IMG/VR virus record: IMGVR_UViG_3300028197_000962
Span: 1 to 64,000 of that record
Direction: 5' to 3' (one strand)
Origin: a virus
DNA length: 64,000 nt
Under the pieces are notes generated by a model. The model was not told the DNA's origin. It saw only the letters and a program-made list of their open reading frames with translations, and ran no database searches. The translations under genes were made by a program, and so were the position numbers. Shown here piece after piece: positions 8,369-15,754 of the stretch. Each line of letters starts with the position of its first letter. The stretch's first letter is position 1.

Positions 8369-8762
8369 GAGCATAACCCTCATCAATCATTTGTTCGTTG
8401 AGGGACACACTGTCGTCCCCAATGTAAAGCCAACCCAGAAGACGGCCGTATTTCCCAGTGCCACCAACAAGTTCAGTCCTAACAGACAACTCATCATCAC
8501 CAGCCAACGTGCCTTCGAGTTTTGCTTTGAGCCAGTTGGTTGCTTCGATTCCAAGTTTCTTTTCCTCTAAGTTTCTGGTTCTTTTCTCTGGCGTATCAAC
8601 TCCTGCAACTCTAACTCTTTCTTTCTTGTATAGGTCAAACCCAAGATCAATGGTGACATCAATAGTATCACCGTCAAGAACACGATTGATCTCCGTCACT
8701 CGAAAGTTGTAACAACTTTTTCTGCTTGGGGGTGTCATTGCTGCCACGTTCTTCTCTCTCAT
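8289..8762 (-). CDS. Thermonuclease-like protein (SNase family)
   Basis: A staphylococcal nuclease-like fold: INRVLDGDTIDVTIDLGFD carries the metal-binding Asp after the DGDT motif, VRVAGVDTPEKRT carries the second Asp and the catalytic region, and KYGRLLGWLYIG plus SLNEQMIDEGYAHAYDG give the rest of the family pattern. These enzymes cut DNA and RNA with calcium; in cyanophages the role is unknown, perhaps host DNA breakdown. The start at this ATG is favoured by AGGA 6 bases upstream, although it overlaps the preceding gene by 89 bases. Confidence 0.85.
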   Translation of the reverse strand: MREKNVAAMTPPSRKSCYNFRVTEINRVLDGDTIDVTIDLGFDLYKKERVRVAGVDTPEKRTRNLEEKKLGIEATNWLKAKLEGTLAGDDELSVRTELVGGTGKYGRLLGWLYIGDDSVSLNEQMIDEGYAHAYDGGTKNMDLEALREIRRSHGTLV

Positions 8763-8880
8763 CTATTCCTAATATGTATATGACAACATAAACTGTCATA
8801 GCAAGAGCAAGGATTACCATAATGATAACTGACCATACAGGATCACCTGGAATATCAAGAGGTTTAAGTATGAGATTCAT
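8674..8880 (-). CDS. Small single-pass membrane protein, 68 aa
   Basis: Begins MNLILKPLDIPGDPVWSV, then one strong transmembrane helix (IIMVILALAMTVYVVIYIL) and a charged tail. I chose this ATG over one 23 codons upstream because it lies at the end of the preceding gene, as neighbouring starts do. The C-terminal third overlaps the thermonuclease gene in another frame. Function unknown; small membrane proteins of this sort are common next to cyanophage photosynthesis genes. Confidence 0.6.
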   Translation of the reverse strand: MNLILKPLDIPGDPVWSVIIMVILALAMTVYVVIYILGIDEREERGSNDTPKQKKLLQLSSDGDQSCS

Positions 8881-9037
8881 TATTAAACGGTGCCCAATGC
8901 TGCCATCCATACTTGTGGACATAATGCATACCAATAATAGGTACGACAACTAGTGCAAGACTTAGTGAACCAATCCCAAAAGGATTATTGAGTGTGACAG
9001 CAGCAAAGTGTGCTGCTTTATGTGCAATGTGGGTCAT
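8864..9037 (-). CDS. Small membrane protein, 57 aa
   Basis: Starts MTHIAHKAAHFAAVTLNNPF, with one hydrophobic helix (IGSLSLALVVVPIIGMHYV) and a His/Trp-containing tail (KYGWQHWAPF). A strong ribosome site (GGGGAGG, about 7 bases away) fixes the start, which overlaps the previous stop as ATGA. Histidines before and after the helix are noticeable, but no cofactor site can be claimed. Confidence 0.65.
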   Translation of the reverse strand: MTHIAHKAAHFAAVTLNNPFGIGSLSLALVVVPIIGMHYVHKYGWQHWAPFNNESHT

Positions 9038-9246
9038 AGGTATCCTCCCCAGATTTCCCAAAGATCTCTAAAATAAAAATCAACATCGGTTAAACTTCCA
9101 AGAGGAACTTGTTGATCCTCCGTTTTGGACCACCTATCACAAAATCTAGTAATACATGACTCCGATGCTGCTGGACGAGTACCATACATTCTAGCAAATG
9201 AACTCATTGCAAAGTTGTATCGAAGTTTGATTTCAGATTGATTCAT
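9034..9246 (-). CDS. Small conserved protein of unknown function, 70 aa
   Basis: A soluble protein starting MNQSEIKLRYNFAMSSFARM and ending FYFRDLWEIWGGYL. I set the start at this ATG rather than a non-ATG codon four residues upstream. It is followed by an ATGA overlap with the membrane-protein gene. No motif recognised. Confidence 0.55.
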   Translation of the reverse strand: MNQSEIKLRYNFAMSSFARMYGTRPAASESCITRFCDRWSKTEDQQVPLGSLTDVDFYFRDLWEIWGGYL

Positions 9247-9251
9247 AAGTA

Positions 9252-9428
9252 TTACCAAAAATTGTTTTTAAATAAACCACCACTTGCAGTAATTTTTTCT
9301 TCGTATCTTTTTACAACCTTTAACACATGTTTCCTATCAGTCCCACATGGAGCGTTGTTTAAACAAATAAGAATTAGTTCATCATCAGTGATGGATGGTT
9401 TAATTGTAAAACCATGTTTATCTAACAT
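9252..9428 (-). CDS. Small protein of unknown function, 58 aa
   Basis: Frame MLDKHGFTIKPSITDDELIL ... ASGGLFKNNFW. It fills the gap between petF and the 70-residue gene exactly, which supports it as a gene. It has two cysteines (LICLNNAPCGT) and a helical basic middle. It lies 9 bases after petF and is probably in the same transcript. Role unknown. Confidence 0.55.
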   Translation of the reverse strand: MLDKHGFTIKPSITDDELILICLNNAPCGTDRKHVLKVVKRYEEKITASGGLFKNNFW

Positions 9429-9437
9429 TTTATTAAC

Positions 9438-9728
9438 TTAGTATAGTTCTTCCTCAGCTTCTGCTTTGATGACACAATCAGAAGTTGGATAAGATACACA
9501 TAAAAGTGCAAATCCTGCTTCAAGTTGATCATCATCAAGAAAAGATTGTTCTTCCTGATTTACTGTTCCTTCAAGCACCTTACCAGCACATGAAGAGCAG
9601 GCACCAGCACGACAAGAGTATGGAAGATCAACACCTGCTTCCTCAGCAGCATCAAGAATATATTCGTCCTCGGCACACTCAAAAGAAGATTCTGTGCCGT
9701 CTGTAAGTTGAACCGTAATTTGTGCCAT
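9438..9728 (-). CDS. petF: Ferredoxin, plant-type [2Fe-2S]
   Basis: A 96-residue soluble electron carrier. The four cluster ligands are in place: C39, C44 and C47 in [10 protein letters not shown], and C77 in ALLC, the classic C-x4-C-x2-C-x(n)-C spacing of photosynthetic ferredoxins. The C-terminus (EAEEELY) matches cyanobacterial ferredoxins, which take electrons from photosystem I. The phage copy may redirect reducing power to phage enzymes such as ribonucleotide reductase (through thioredoxin) or bilin reductases. Its start overlaps the petE stop (TAATG), so both carriers are translated together. Confidence 0.95.
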   Translation of the reverse strand: MAQITVQLTDGTESSFECAEDEYILDAAEEAGVDLPYSCRAGACSSCAGKVLEGTVNQEEQSFLDDDQLEAGFALLCVSYPTSDCVIKAEAEEELY

Positions 9729-10072
9729 TAGTTAACGTGTATAGTACCTGTCATTCCTGCACTCTGATGAGGACCACAGAAAAAAGTGTAGTCACCAGCA
9801 TCTGCAAAGAAAATGTCTTGCGATTCTCCTGGTGAGAACATAAGGGATTCTCTCGAAAGATCAACGCGACCTTCCACAATAATATTATGCGGAGGTAACA
9901 TACTATTCACAAAATGAATAGTGTCCCCTGCATTAATTGTAACATCAGATGGATAAAAAATCAACTGTCCATCTGATCCCATATTCACATCAAGAGCATA
10001 TGCAGACCTAGGTAAAAAGATTACCATAGCCGCAATTGTGACCAGAATTAAAGCGCGAATGAGTTTCATCAT
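9728..10072 (-). CDS. petE: Plastocyanin
   Basis: A blue copper protein that carries electrons from cytochrome b6f to photosystem I in the thylakoid lumen. An N-terminal signal peptide (basic start, hydrophobic core, SAYA cleavage site) is present. The copper ligands are visible: H62 (PPHN), C99 (FFCGPH), H102 and M107 (SAGM). At 114 residues with signal the size is normal. Two start ATGs are adjacent and either may be used. The upstream 63-base gap holds no clear promoter. Confidence 0.95.
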   Translation of the reverse strand: MMKLIRALILVTIAAMVIFLPRSAYALDVNMGSDGQLIFYPSDVTINAGDTIHFVNSMLPPHNIIVEGRVDLSRESLMFSPGESQDIFFADAGDYTFFCGPHQSAGMTGTIHVN

Positions 10073-10135
10073 GTGAAACGCAACTACACTATCTAGTACA
10101 GTTTGTGAGTTTATCTACTTACTTTGGTTCTGGTT

Positions 10136-10294
10136 TCAAGACACCAAACTAATGACTCCATGAGCATAAAAAGCAAGCAAAATACTACCGATACACGCGC
10201 TGATTACAGTAGCAGTTTTGTTATGTTGATCAATTGCTTTGTCGATCATTTTCTGACACTCATCTTTTGTTATGAGATCAGTCTTTTCGTGCAT
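10136..10294 (-). CDS. Small membrane protein, 52 aa
   Basis: Frame MHEKTDLITKDECQKMIDKA with a hydrophobic helix (TVISACIGSILLAFYAHGVI) near the C-terminus. The start overlaps the end of the DUF3008 gene. It precedes petE, so it may be co-transcribed with the electron-transport genes. A single TM with an amphipathic head; role unknown. Confidence 0.6.
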   Translation of the reverse strand: MHEKTDLITKDECQKMIDKAIDQHNKTATVISACIGSILLAFYAHGVISLVS

Positions 10295-10487
10295 CTTCTA
10301 AAAATTCTTTAAGTTTTTTCTTCTCAGGAAGTCCCTTGTGTTTTGTTTTTGCAAATTTCTTTACGCTGGACTTGGACATGGAGGAAGCAGCTTTGGAAAC
10401 CTCAGACGAGGGGTTTTCCATTTCCCCTTTCTGAGCCGCTCTAACCATCCCGAAGAACCGTTGTTGTTTTTTGGAGACTGCTGGCAT
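10278..10487 (-). CDS. DUF3008 family protein
   Basis: The start MPAVSKKQQRFFGMVRAAQK and the motif AKTKHKGLPEKK are the hallmark of the DUF3008 family, small basic proteins widespread in phages and bacteria. Function unknown. The basic composition and Lys-rich C-terminus suggest binding to nucleic acid or packing in the head. It follows the Lys-rich late gene by a single base, so it is likely also expressed late. Confidence 0.8.
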   Translation of the reverse strand: MPAVSKKQQRFFGMVRAAQKGEMENPSSEVSKAASSMSKSSVKKFAKTKHKGLPEKKKLKEFLEDARKD

Positions 10488-10488
10488 G

Positions 10489-12075
10489 TCACGTTGCTTT
10501 CTTTCTGCGATTCATTTCCTTCGTCACTCTCTTCATCATAAATTGATTGGAAGGAAGACTCTGATCACTGCCACTTACTTGCTTATGCAATGCTGCTAGT
10601 TTTTCATCTGACTGCTTAGCCATCTTAGCATCTTCTTTAATAGCACCCTGACCATGCTTGGCACGGATGCTTGCCTTTACTTTCTCAAGTGCAGACATAC
10701 CATCATAGGGTTTTTTCTTTCCACCACCCATAGCAACATTTTTAGTAGCACTCTTGTAACGGTTGTTGCCGTCAACACCACCACGCTCCATGCGACGATC
10801 TTTCAGAGAATCTTCTGTCTCTTCTTTCCTTAGTGATGCTTTACGTCCTTTAGGATCCTGCATTGCAATCCGACGCTGCATCTGCTTATTGGCCTCCTTT
10901 TCTTTACCATGGTGGGCAGCAACAACTTCCTTAGCATAGGCTTTATCAGACTGACGTGACACCCTTTTCTCCCTTGCAGGAGTCATTGGTTCATATCCTT
11001 CTACCTCAACATCTTCACCCATGTGATCAGCAGCCTTATAACGCTTGTCACCTGCCTTCATCTTTTGATAAGCAACAGTGTTTGCTTTCTTGTCAGCATT
11101 CGTGACAACCATACGGGTGTCCTTTTTCTCTGGTGGAGTTCCACCATAGACTGCTTCTTTGATCATCTCGTAAGTTTCCTCATCGAGTTCGATCAATTCT
11201 AACACCTCACCACCAAGTTCTTGGACAATGTTTTCCAATTTTAAATGTGGATCAATGGTGATTTTATTCTTAACGTTCTTCTCTTTGATCTGCGTCTCTT
11301 CTTCTTTACCATCTCTACCACTAACTTCGGTGAGATCAGATCTCCAATCAGAGAAAGATTCATTATCTTCCTTCACACCTTTCTTAGCAATTGCACTGCC
11401 AATTGCCTTACGGCGATTCATCAGATACTTATCAGTCTTATCCTTCTTACCATCATTGTTGACATCACCGTCTTCTTTGCCGACAGGATCAAGTCCTTCA
11501 TTCTTAGGAGAAGGTTTCCTACCCATTGCGGCTTCATAGTCATCGTCCTGTCTCTTCTTACGGACGGCAGCAGTAGCACCATAGTCATGACCGAAGTCAT
11601 GACCACCAGCAGTCTTGCCCATCTTCTTTCTTTGTGCAACCAATCGCTTCTCGCGACGTGCTGCCATTGCTGCTAACGAATCTGCTTCATCAACTGATTC
11701 AACTTCTTCTTTATACTTCACAAAATTTTTGGATTTCTTGTAGTAAGCAGGGCCAGCGTCAGGCACGATTTTCATACTCTTATCAGAACCCTTTGCCTTA
11801 ATTCTCTTTTCTGCTTCTTCAATTTCAACTTCATGAACTGCTTTATATGCATCAGCAAAAGAATTGACAGAATCCCATCCTTGTTGATTCTCTTCAAAAT
11901 GTGGGTTCTTCATTTGAGGACCCTTAGCAAGTTCCTTACGTGCCTTCTCATTATTCTTCTGACGTTTCTTCATGTCAGGTTCAAGATAAGTATCGTCCTT
12001 TTTCTTATCACCATTCATCTCAGCATAAAGAGAGTTGAGTTCTGCAACTGCCTTACGACTTGCGTGGATATCCAT
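10489..12075 (-). CDS. Large charged late protein, putative virion-associated, 528 aa
   Basis: A Lys/Glu-rich low-complexity protein. The middle has a dockerin/EF-hand-like loop, [20 protein letters not shown], with regular Asp/Asn spacing as in calcium binding. Other recurring pieces are [20 protein letters not shown] and [16 protein letters not shown] late promoter (CATAAATA) sits 25 bases upstream. Several Ile-x-Glu-Ala sites ([17 protein letters not shown]) resemble cut sites of gp21-type prohead proteases. I infer a capsid-interior or virion protein processed during maturation; no enzymatic motif is seen. Confidence 0.65.
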   Translation of the reverse strand: MDIHASRKAVAELNSLYAEMNGDKKKDDTYLEPDMKKRQKNNEKARKELAKGPQMKNPHFEENQQGWDSVNSFADAYKAVHEVEIEEAEKRIKAKGSDKSMKIVPDAGPAYYKKSKNFVKYKEEVESVDEADSLAAMAARREKRLVAQRKKMGKTAGGHDFGHDYGATAAVRKKRQDDDYEAAMGRKPSPKNEGLDPVGKEDGDVNNDGKKDKTDKYLMNRRKAIGSAIAKKGVKEDNESFSDWRSDLTEVSGRDGKEEETQIKEKNVKNKITIDPHLKLENIVQELGGEVLELIELDEETYEMIKEAVYGGTPPEKKDTRMVVTNADKKANTVAYQKMKAGDKRYKAADHMGEDVEVEGYEPMTPAREKRVSRQSDKAYAKEVVAAHHGKEKEANKQMQRRIAMQDPKGRKASLRKEETEDSLKDRRMERGGVDGNNRYKSATKNVAMGGGKKKPYDGMSALEKVKASIRAKHGQGAIKEDAKMAKQSDEKLAALHKQVSGSDQSLPSNQFMMKRVTKEMNRRKKAT

Positions 12076-12079
12076 GAAG

Positions 12080-13282
12080 TTAACTTTTTTTCTTATTTTT
12101 ATTTATGAAGTTTTTGATTTGTTTAGTTCCAGTCATCTTCATAGCATATCTACGGAACGAATCTGTTCCAACCTCTCTTTGACTAGCAGGCACACCAGAC
12201 ACCTCAGTAAACTCATTGAGATCACGGATCCAAGATTTAAACATAATGTTATCCTCGGTGACACAGATCAAGTGATTTGTGCCACGACGAGTAATCCTAC
12301 CGATCAATCCGTTGTTTAAACTCTCTACAACATCACCTAACTTAAAGATGATACCATTAATATAGTTTTCTCTGAGACCTTTCCAATCAAGTTTAGGTGC
12401 AATCTGCCATGTTTCAGTAACCTTCTTCTTACCCATCTTTTTAACGATGGTATTGAATAGTTTCTGAGCAGATTCGTCATCTAAGGCTTTGGGGACTCCC
12501 TTCTTAAACGCCTCGAAGTCTCCATCAGCAGCTGCTTTTCTAAGCTTAGAGGCAGACATGCCCTCGACACCCTCAGCATCGGGATCTCTTTCCCCCGCTG
12601 AGATAACGTTAATCTCATCAAAGTCGTATAGTTCGCCGTTATACTTAATTGCGAGTTTTTCAAACTCTCCCTGTCTATCAGCACCAACCATGATGTTGAC
12701 ACTACTGTATCCGTCCTCATTTGCTTTCTTTAAAACGTCAAATATGCTACGCATACCATCGTCATTCACAATCCTTTCATCGTGTGTTGGATACATCTTT
12801 CTCATGTACGAAATCTTTTCGTCAGGTGAAAGAGGATTCTTCTTAGGATCTTCTGAACGCGATGGATATATCTTATAATCCCCACCCTTTGCTTGGCGCT
12901 TTGTGGCGTCCAACAATTTCTCATGCCCAGAGGTAGGAGGATTGAACCTTCCAAATGCAATAGTAAGAGCCTCACCCTCTCTTTCCTTTGCACTCTCAGA
13001 TTCTTCTTCACTAGAAGAAGTGTTTGTGTCAGGTCTTGGTTGTTCTGCTTTTTTCTGGCCATCTTCTGGTGTGGCAGCACGTTTTTGTTGCGGTGCTGGA
13101 TCTTCTTTTCCTGGACCTTTTCCTTTACTTAGGAGGAGGTCACCTTTATAAGTCCTACCTTTATATGAACCCTGACGATCATACCAATTTCCATGCCCAT
13201 CCGATACCAATCCCATACGCTTCGCTTTTTCAACGGCGCGTGAGACAACTGCTTCTTGGATGAATGATGAAAAACTTTTCAT
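12080..13282 (-). CDS. Cytidylyltransferase-like protein with capsid-targeting-like N-terminus
   Basis: Residues from about 106 form a nucleotidyltransferase (HIGH-type) domain: [16 protein letters not shown] carries the GRFNPxxxGH nucleotide-binding motif, and [14 protein letters not shown] matches the second motif (SxxxxR) of NMN/cytidylyl transferases. The N-terminus, [13 protein letters not shown], strongly resembles the T4 capsid-targeting sequence (MKTYQEFIAE, then A) that gp21 cleaves; here cleavage would fall after IQE. A late promoter 22 bases upstream and an AAGGA ribosome site fit a virion protein. Residues 40-105 are a disordered Pro/Ser/Glu linker. The C-terminal 120 residues are unassigned. 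Substrate unknown. Confidence 0.8.
   Translation of the reverse strand: MKSFSSFIQEAVVSRAVEKAKRMGLVSDGHGNWYDRQGSYKGRTYKGDLLLSKGKGPGKEDPAPQQKRAATPEDGQKKAEQPRPDTNTSSSEEESESAKEREGEALTIAFGRFNPPTSGHEKLLDATKRQAKGGDYKIYPSRSEDPKKNPLSPDEKISYMRKMYPTHDERIVNDDGMRSIFDVLKKANEDGYSSVNIMVGADRQGEFEKLAIKYNGELYDFDEINVISAGERDPDAEGVEGMSASKLRKAAADGDFEAFKKGVPKALDDESAQKLFNTIVKKMGKKKVTETWQIAPKLDWKGLRENYINGIIFKLGDVVESLNNGLIGRITRRGTNHLICVTEDNIMFKSWIRDLNEFTEVSGVPASQREVGTDSFRRYAMKMTGTKQIKNFINKNKKKS
12100..12107 (-). promoter_or_regulatory. Late promoter CATAAATA
   Basis: CATAAATA on the minus strand, 25 bases before the start of the 528-residue late gene, matching the cyanophage late consensus NATAAATA. It lies within the last codons of the cytidylyltransferase-like gene. 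Confidence 0.5.
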
Positions 13283-13302
13283 TTAAGTATCCTTCTTAAC
13301 TA

Positions 13303-13659
13303 TTATTTATTAGATAGAGTGTTTTCCAAATGCCGAAGCTCTTCCAATCTTTCTTCACGAACTTGATCCTTTGTCTTTGGTTTAGGTTTTCTAAAAAATC
13401 TAGCAGCTGATTTTTTGTTAGAGTCAAATGTATTGACCTTTCTATTCTTAGAATCATCACCTTGATCAGTCCATACAAAATCATCTACTATAACCGTTCC
13501 GAGCGGAGCAGAACTCATAGTAATAAATTCTTGTTCACTATTTTGATCAACTTGCGTATAATATCCAGTCGTATTCATTGCGTCATCGAGATCTTTGATC
13601 TTCTGATCAATCTCAACAAGAGGAGTCCTGTATCTTTTTACTCTATTAAATGTGCTCAT
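13303..13659 (-). CDS. Conserved cyanophage protein of unknown function, 118 aa
   Basis: I start the gene at MSTFNRVKRYRTPL, whose ATG lies one base after the TGA of the upstream gene; a non-ATG start four codons earlier is less likely. The protein has a helical N-terminal part, a Thr/Tyr/Gln-rich middle (GYYTQVDQNSEQEF) and a basic C-terminus (FFRKPKPKTKDQ). No known domain. It is flanked by late genes and may be late itself. Confidence 0.6.
   Translation of the reverse strand: MSTFNRVKRYRTPLVEIDQKIKDLDDAMNTTGYYTQVDQNSEQEFITMSSAPLGTVIVDDFVWTDQGDDSKNRKVNTFDSNKKSAARFFRKPKPKTKDQVREERLEELRHLENTLSNK
13304..13311 (-). promoter_or_regulatory. Late promoter AATAAATA
   Basis: AATAAATA on the minus strand, overlapping the last codons and stop of the upstream 118-residue gene and 22 bases from the start of the cytidylyltransferase-like gene. 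Matches NATAAATA. Confidence 0.55.
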
Positions 13660-13660
13660 G

Positions 13661-14980
13661 TCAAATACCAATGTCTCCTTTCTTTATCATCTCTTTAAAT
13701 TCAGGAGTGATACCTGCAAAAAACTGTGGGAATGCTGAAAAATCTCCCTTATATCTCAATTCAATATCAAGAATAGGAGTGTCTCCTTTTGATAATGTAA
13801 AGAAAACTTTTGCTGCATTTTTAGATAAAGTTTTTTGTTTATCCAAAACCATTTTTGTTTCTTCCTTTGAAAGATTTGCCATAGCAATCATAATACTATG
13901 AGCATCTAATACATTTGCCGATCCAACATTTGGAGAGAGATCTTTATTTACGGTGCCAACACCCTCTGCCAAATAAAATCCGAACTCATATTTATCCCAA
14001 ATATCAAGAGTATCCATCAATCCAGTTTTTAAAACTCTTGTTAATAAAATATCAGCAAGTTTATCTTTTACATCATCTTGATTCATAATATCAAGAAATC
14101 CTTGATACAATGGATTCACTTTTCCACCAGTGCTTTGAAGTTTTTTGTTTACAAAGTCTCGAAAACTTATCTGAGATGGATCACTACCTGAGCTTTTAAT
14201 AAGTCCGTTTCTATCTGCTAACTCTGCCTCTGATTTTAAATTAATTAATGGAATTCTTTGAGTCTTACCATCACCCTTATTTCTAATAACCTTTATATCC
14301 CACAATGCTTTCGCATCAGATGTGTTACTAGGATTCATACTAGTAATTTTTTTATTTCCAGAAATCGCAAATCTTTCTAATGGTCCACCAGGACTACATG
14401 CTTCTTTAATAACACCCGCAAAAAATTTAATTCTGTGCGTATTTAATTTTTCTCTTGTTTTTACAAATTCTGGACCATCAATATATGCAGAGAATGCATT
14501 ATTAATAAGTGTTGGACTAGCAGAATTTACTTTTGGTTTTTTCTTTAATGAAATACCAACAAAATCATTTCCGTTTAGTTTTAAAATAACATCGGATGAA
14601 TTATAGTCAGACATCCCGAATGCCTTTACCTTAAAGGGTGCAACATCTGGATGCCATTTATTACCTGTCAAATATACCTTTGAAGGAACTTTATTTTTCC
14701 TAAGTTTTGATCTTGTTCCCAATACAGCAGAAATAGATGCTGCAAGATCTCCATAAATATCCTCTGGTTTTTTAGATGATGTGTTAAGATCAATAATTTT
14801 AATCATGCCATTCTTTGTGGCATTACCAGCAGCATCTAATACTTTGTCACTCTTTAAGTTTTCCAGAGCAACAAAGTATAGTTCTTTAAATTTATCATCA
14901 CTACTCTTTGCTTCTGTTAAAACAGAAGTGGGTACGAAGGATAGTCCGGCATATAATCCTTCTGACGGTTCAAACGCCAT
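13661..14980 (-). CDS. Conserved protein of unknown function, 439 aa, possible nuclease fold
   Basis: Contains MSDYNSSDVILKLNGNDFVG followed by ISLKKKPKVNSASPTLINN: an Asp in a strand, then a strand ending in x-S-L-K-K. This is reminiscent of PD-(D/E)XK nuclease cores with a degenerate middle residue, and a similar motif occurs in the 475-residue late gene elsewhere in the window. Near the N-terminus VLTE before AKS matches the Leu-x-Glu/Ala site of the prohead protease. A TCTAAATA site lies just upstream. The C-terminus has a conserved-looking ELRYKGDFSAFPQFFAGITP. Function unproven. Confidence 0.6.
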   Translation of the reverse strand: MAFEPSEGLYAGLSFVPTSVLTEAKSSDDKFKELYFVALENLKSDKVLDAAGNATKNGMIKIIDLNTSSKKPEDIYGDLAASISAVLGTRSKLRKNKVPSKVYLTGNKWHPDVAPFKVKAFGMSDYNSSDVILKLNGNDFVGISLKKKPKVNSASPTLINNAFSAYIDGPEFVKTREKLNTHRIKFFAGVIKEACSPGGPLERFAISGNKKITSMNPSNTSDAKALWDIKVIRNKGDGKTQRIPLINLKSEAELADRNGLIKSSGSDPSQISFRDFVNKKLQSTGGKVNPLYQGFLDIMNQDDVKDKLADILLTRVLKTGLMDTLDIWDKYEFGFYLAEGVGTVNKDLSPNVGSANVLDAHSIMIAMANLSKEETKMVLDKQKTLSKNAAKVFFTLSKGDTPILDIELRYKGDFSAFPQFFAGITPEFKEMIKKGDIGI

Positions 14981-14994
14981 AGCACATTTTCTAA

Positions 14995-15216
14995 CTATTT
15001 AGACTCTTCTTCCTCCTCATTTACTTTTTTATTAAAACCAAATGGTCCAGCTTTATCTTCTGATCTATTCTTCATAGCAACACCAGCAAGAGACTCCATA
15101 ATTTTAAGGATGTCTTTTGCCTCAGCATCTTCACCAAGTTCTTTGGCAACATACCAATACTTAGGCCAGAATTCTTCACCGGCAATAAGATATTCATTAA
15201 GACTAATTGGTTTCAT
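14995..15216 (-). CDS. Small conserved protein of unknown function, 73 aa
   Basis: An acidic soluble protein starting MKPISLNEYLIAGEEFWPKY, with a helical core (EDAEAKDILKIMESLAGVAM) and a Glu-rich tail. Its ATG overlaps the TGA of the 38-residue membrane gene (ATGA) and its stop lies inside a TCTAAATA site. Family seen in cyanophages; role unknown. Confidence 0.6.
   Translation of the reverse strand: MKPISLNEYLIAGEEFWPKYWYVAKELGEDAEAKDILKIMESLAGVAMKNRSEDKAGPFGFNKKVNEEEEESK
14996..15003 (-). promoter_or_regulatory. Possible late promoter variant TCTAAATA
   Basis: TCTAAATA overlaps the stop of the 73-residue gene and precedes the 439-residue gene by about 16 bases. It differs from NATAAATA at one position. 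The same octamer occurs before several virion genes in this window, but here the stop codon partly dictates the sequence. Confidence 0.3.
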
Positions 15217-15329
15217 TTGAAATACCTATCCATTCTAAGTTTAACATAATACATTCCTAGTAACCATAAGGAAAAAAGGAATCCTTCTCCATAAGTCATA
15301 GTGTTCCAGGCATTAACTGCACCATCCAT
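15213..15329 (-). CDS. Very small membrane protein, 38 aa
   Basis: Frame MDGAVNAWNTMTYGEGFLFS then LWLLGMYYVKLRMDRYFK: one short hydrophobic helix followed by a basic end, as in small membrane peptides. Its start overlaps the mazG stop (TAATG) and its stop overlaps the next start (ATGA), so it is precisely coupled on both sides, which makes a real gene likely despite the size. Confidence 0.6.
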   Translation of the reverse strand: MDGAVNAWNTMTYGEGFLFSLWLLGMYYVKLRMDRYFK

Positions 15330-15754
15330 TAGAGATCTCCCTCTACACGATTTTCAGAATAGTGAACATCAAACTCGCCACCAGGATAACGTGCTTTGAG
15401 TTTCTCTACATTCATAGCAAGAATCTCATCGAACGAAGTATCAAGTGCCATACATGCCTGAGCAAGATACCAACAGATATCACCCAGTTCACGTTTCATA
15501 TGAAACACATTGTCTTCATTATAATCCTTTCCTTGGAAGATAATCTTCTTTACAACCTCAGTAAACTCACCTGCCTCTGCTGACAATCCAAGAGCAGCAG
15601 TCAGGAGTTGAGTAACATTCGTATCATCTTCAAGTTCAAGTTTGTTAGTACGAGAAAGGAAGGCAGCATAATCCAAAGATGGATCACTAGTAACTTCTCT
15701 TACAAATTCAACGTACTTTTCTGTATCAACGAAAGGTCTTTCAGTATCAATCAT
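15329..15754 (-). CDS. mazG: MazG-type nucleotide pyrophosphohydrolase
   Basis: An all-alpha NTP pyrophosphatase of the MazG superfamily. The metal-binding motif is visible as LSAEAGEFTEVVKK (E-x2-E pattern), with the second half as MKRELGDICWYLAQ (E-x3-D pattern). Cyanophage MazG was proposed to lower ppGpp and mimic a well-fed state; for the enzymes tested the preference was for (d)GTP or dCTP-like substrates, so the precise role is open. It overlaps helicase 41 (TAATG), placing it at the end of the replication operon. Confidence 0.9.
   Translation of the reverse strand: MIDTERPFVDTEKYVEFVREVTSDPSLDYAAFLSRTNKLELEDDTNVTQLLTAALGLSAEAGEFTEVVKKIIFQGKDYNEDNVFHMKRELGDICWYLAQACMALDTSFDEILAMNVEKLKARYPGGEFDVHYSENRVEGDL

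Noticed and set aside
10073-10135. Promoter for petE in the short gap upstream
   Set aside because: Only weak AT-rich matches were seen and no late octamer, so no site is called.
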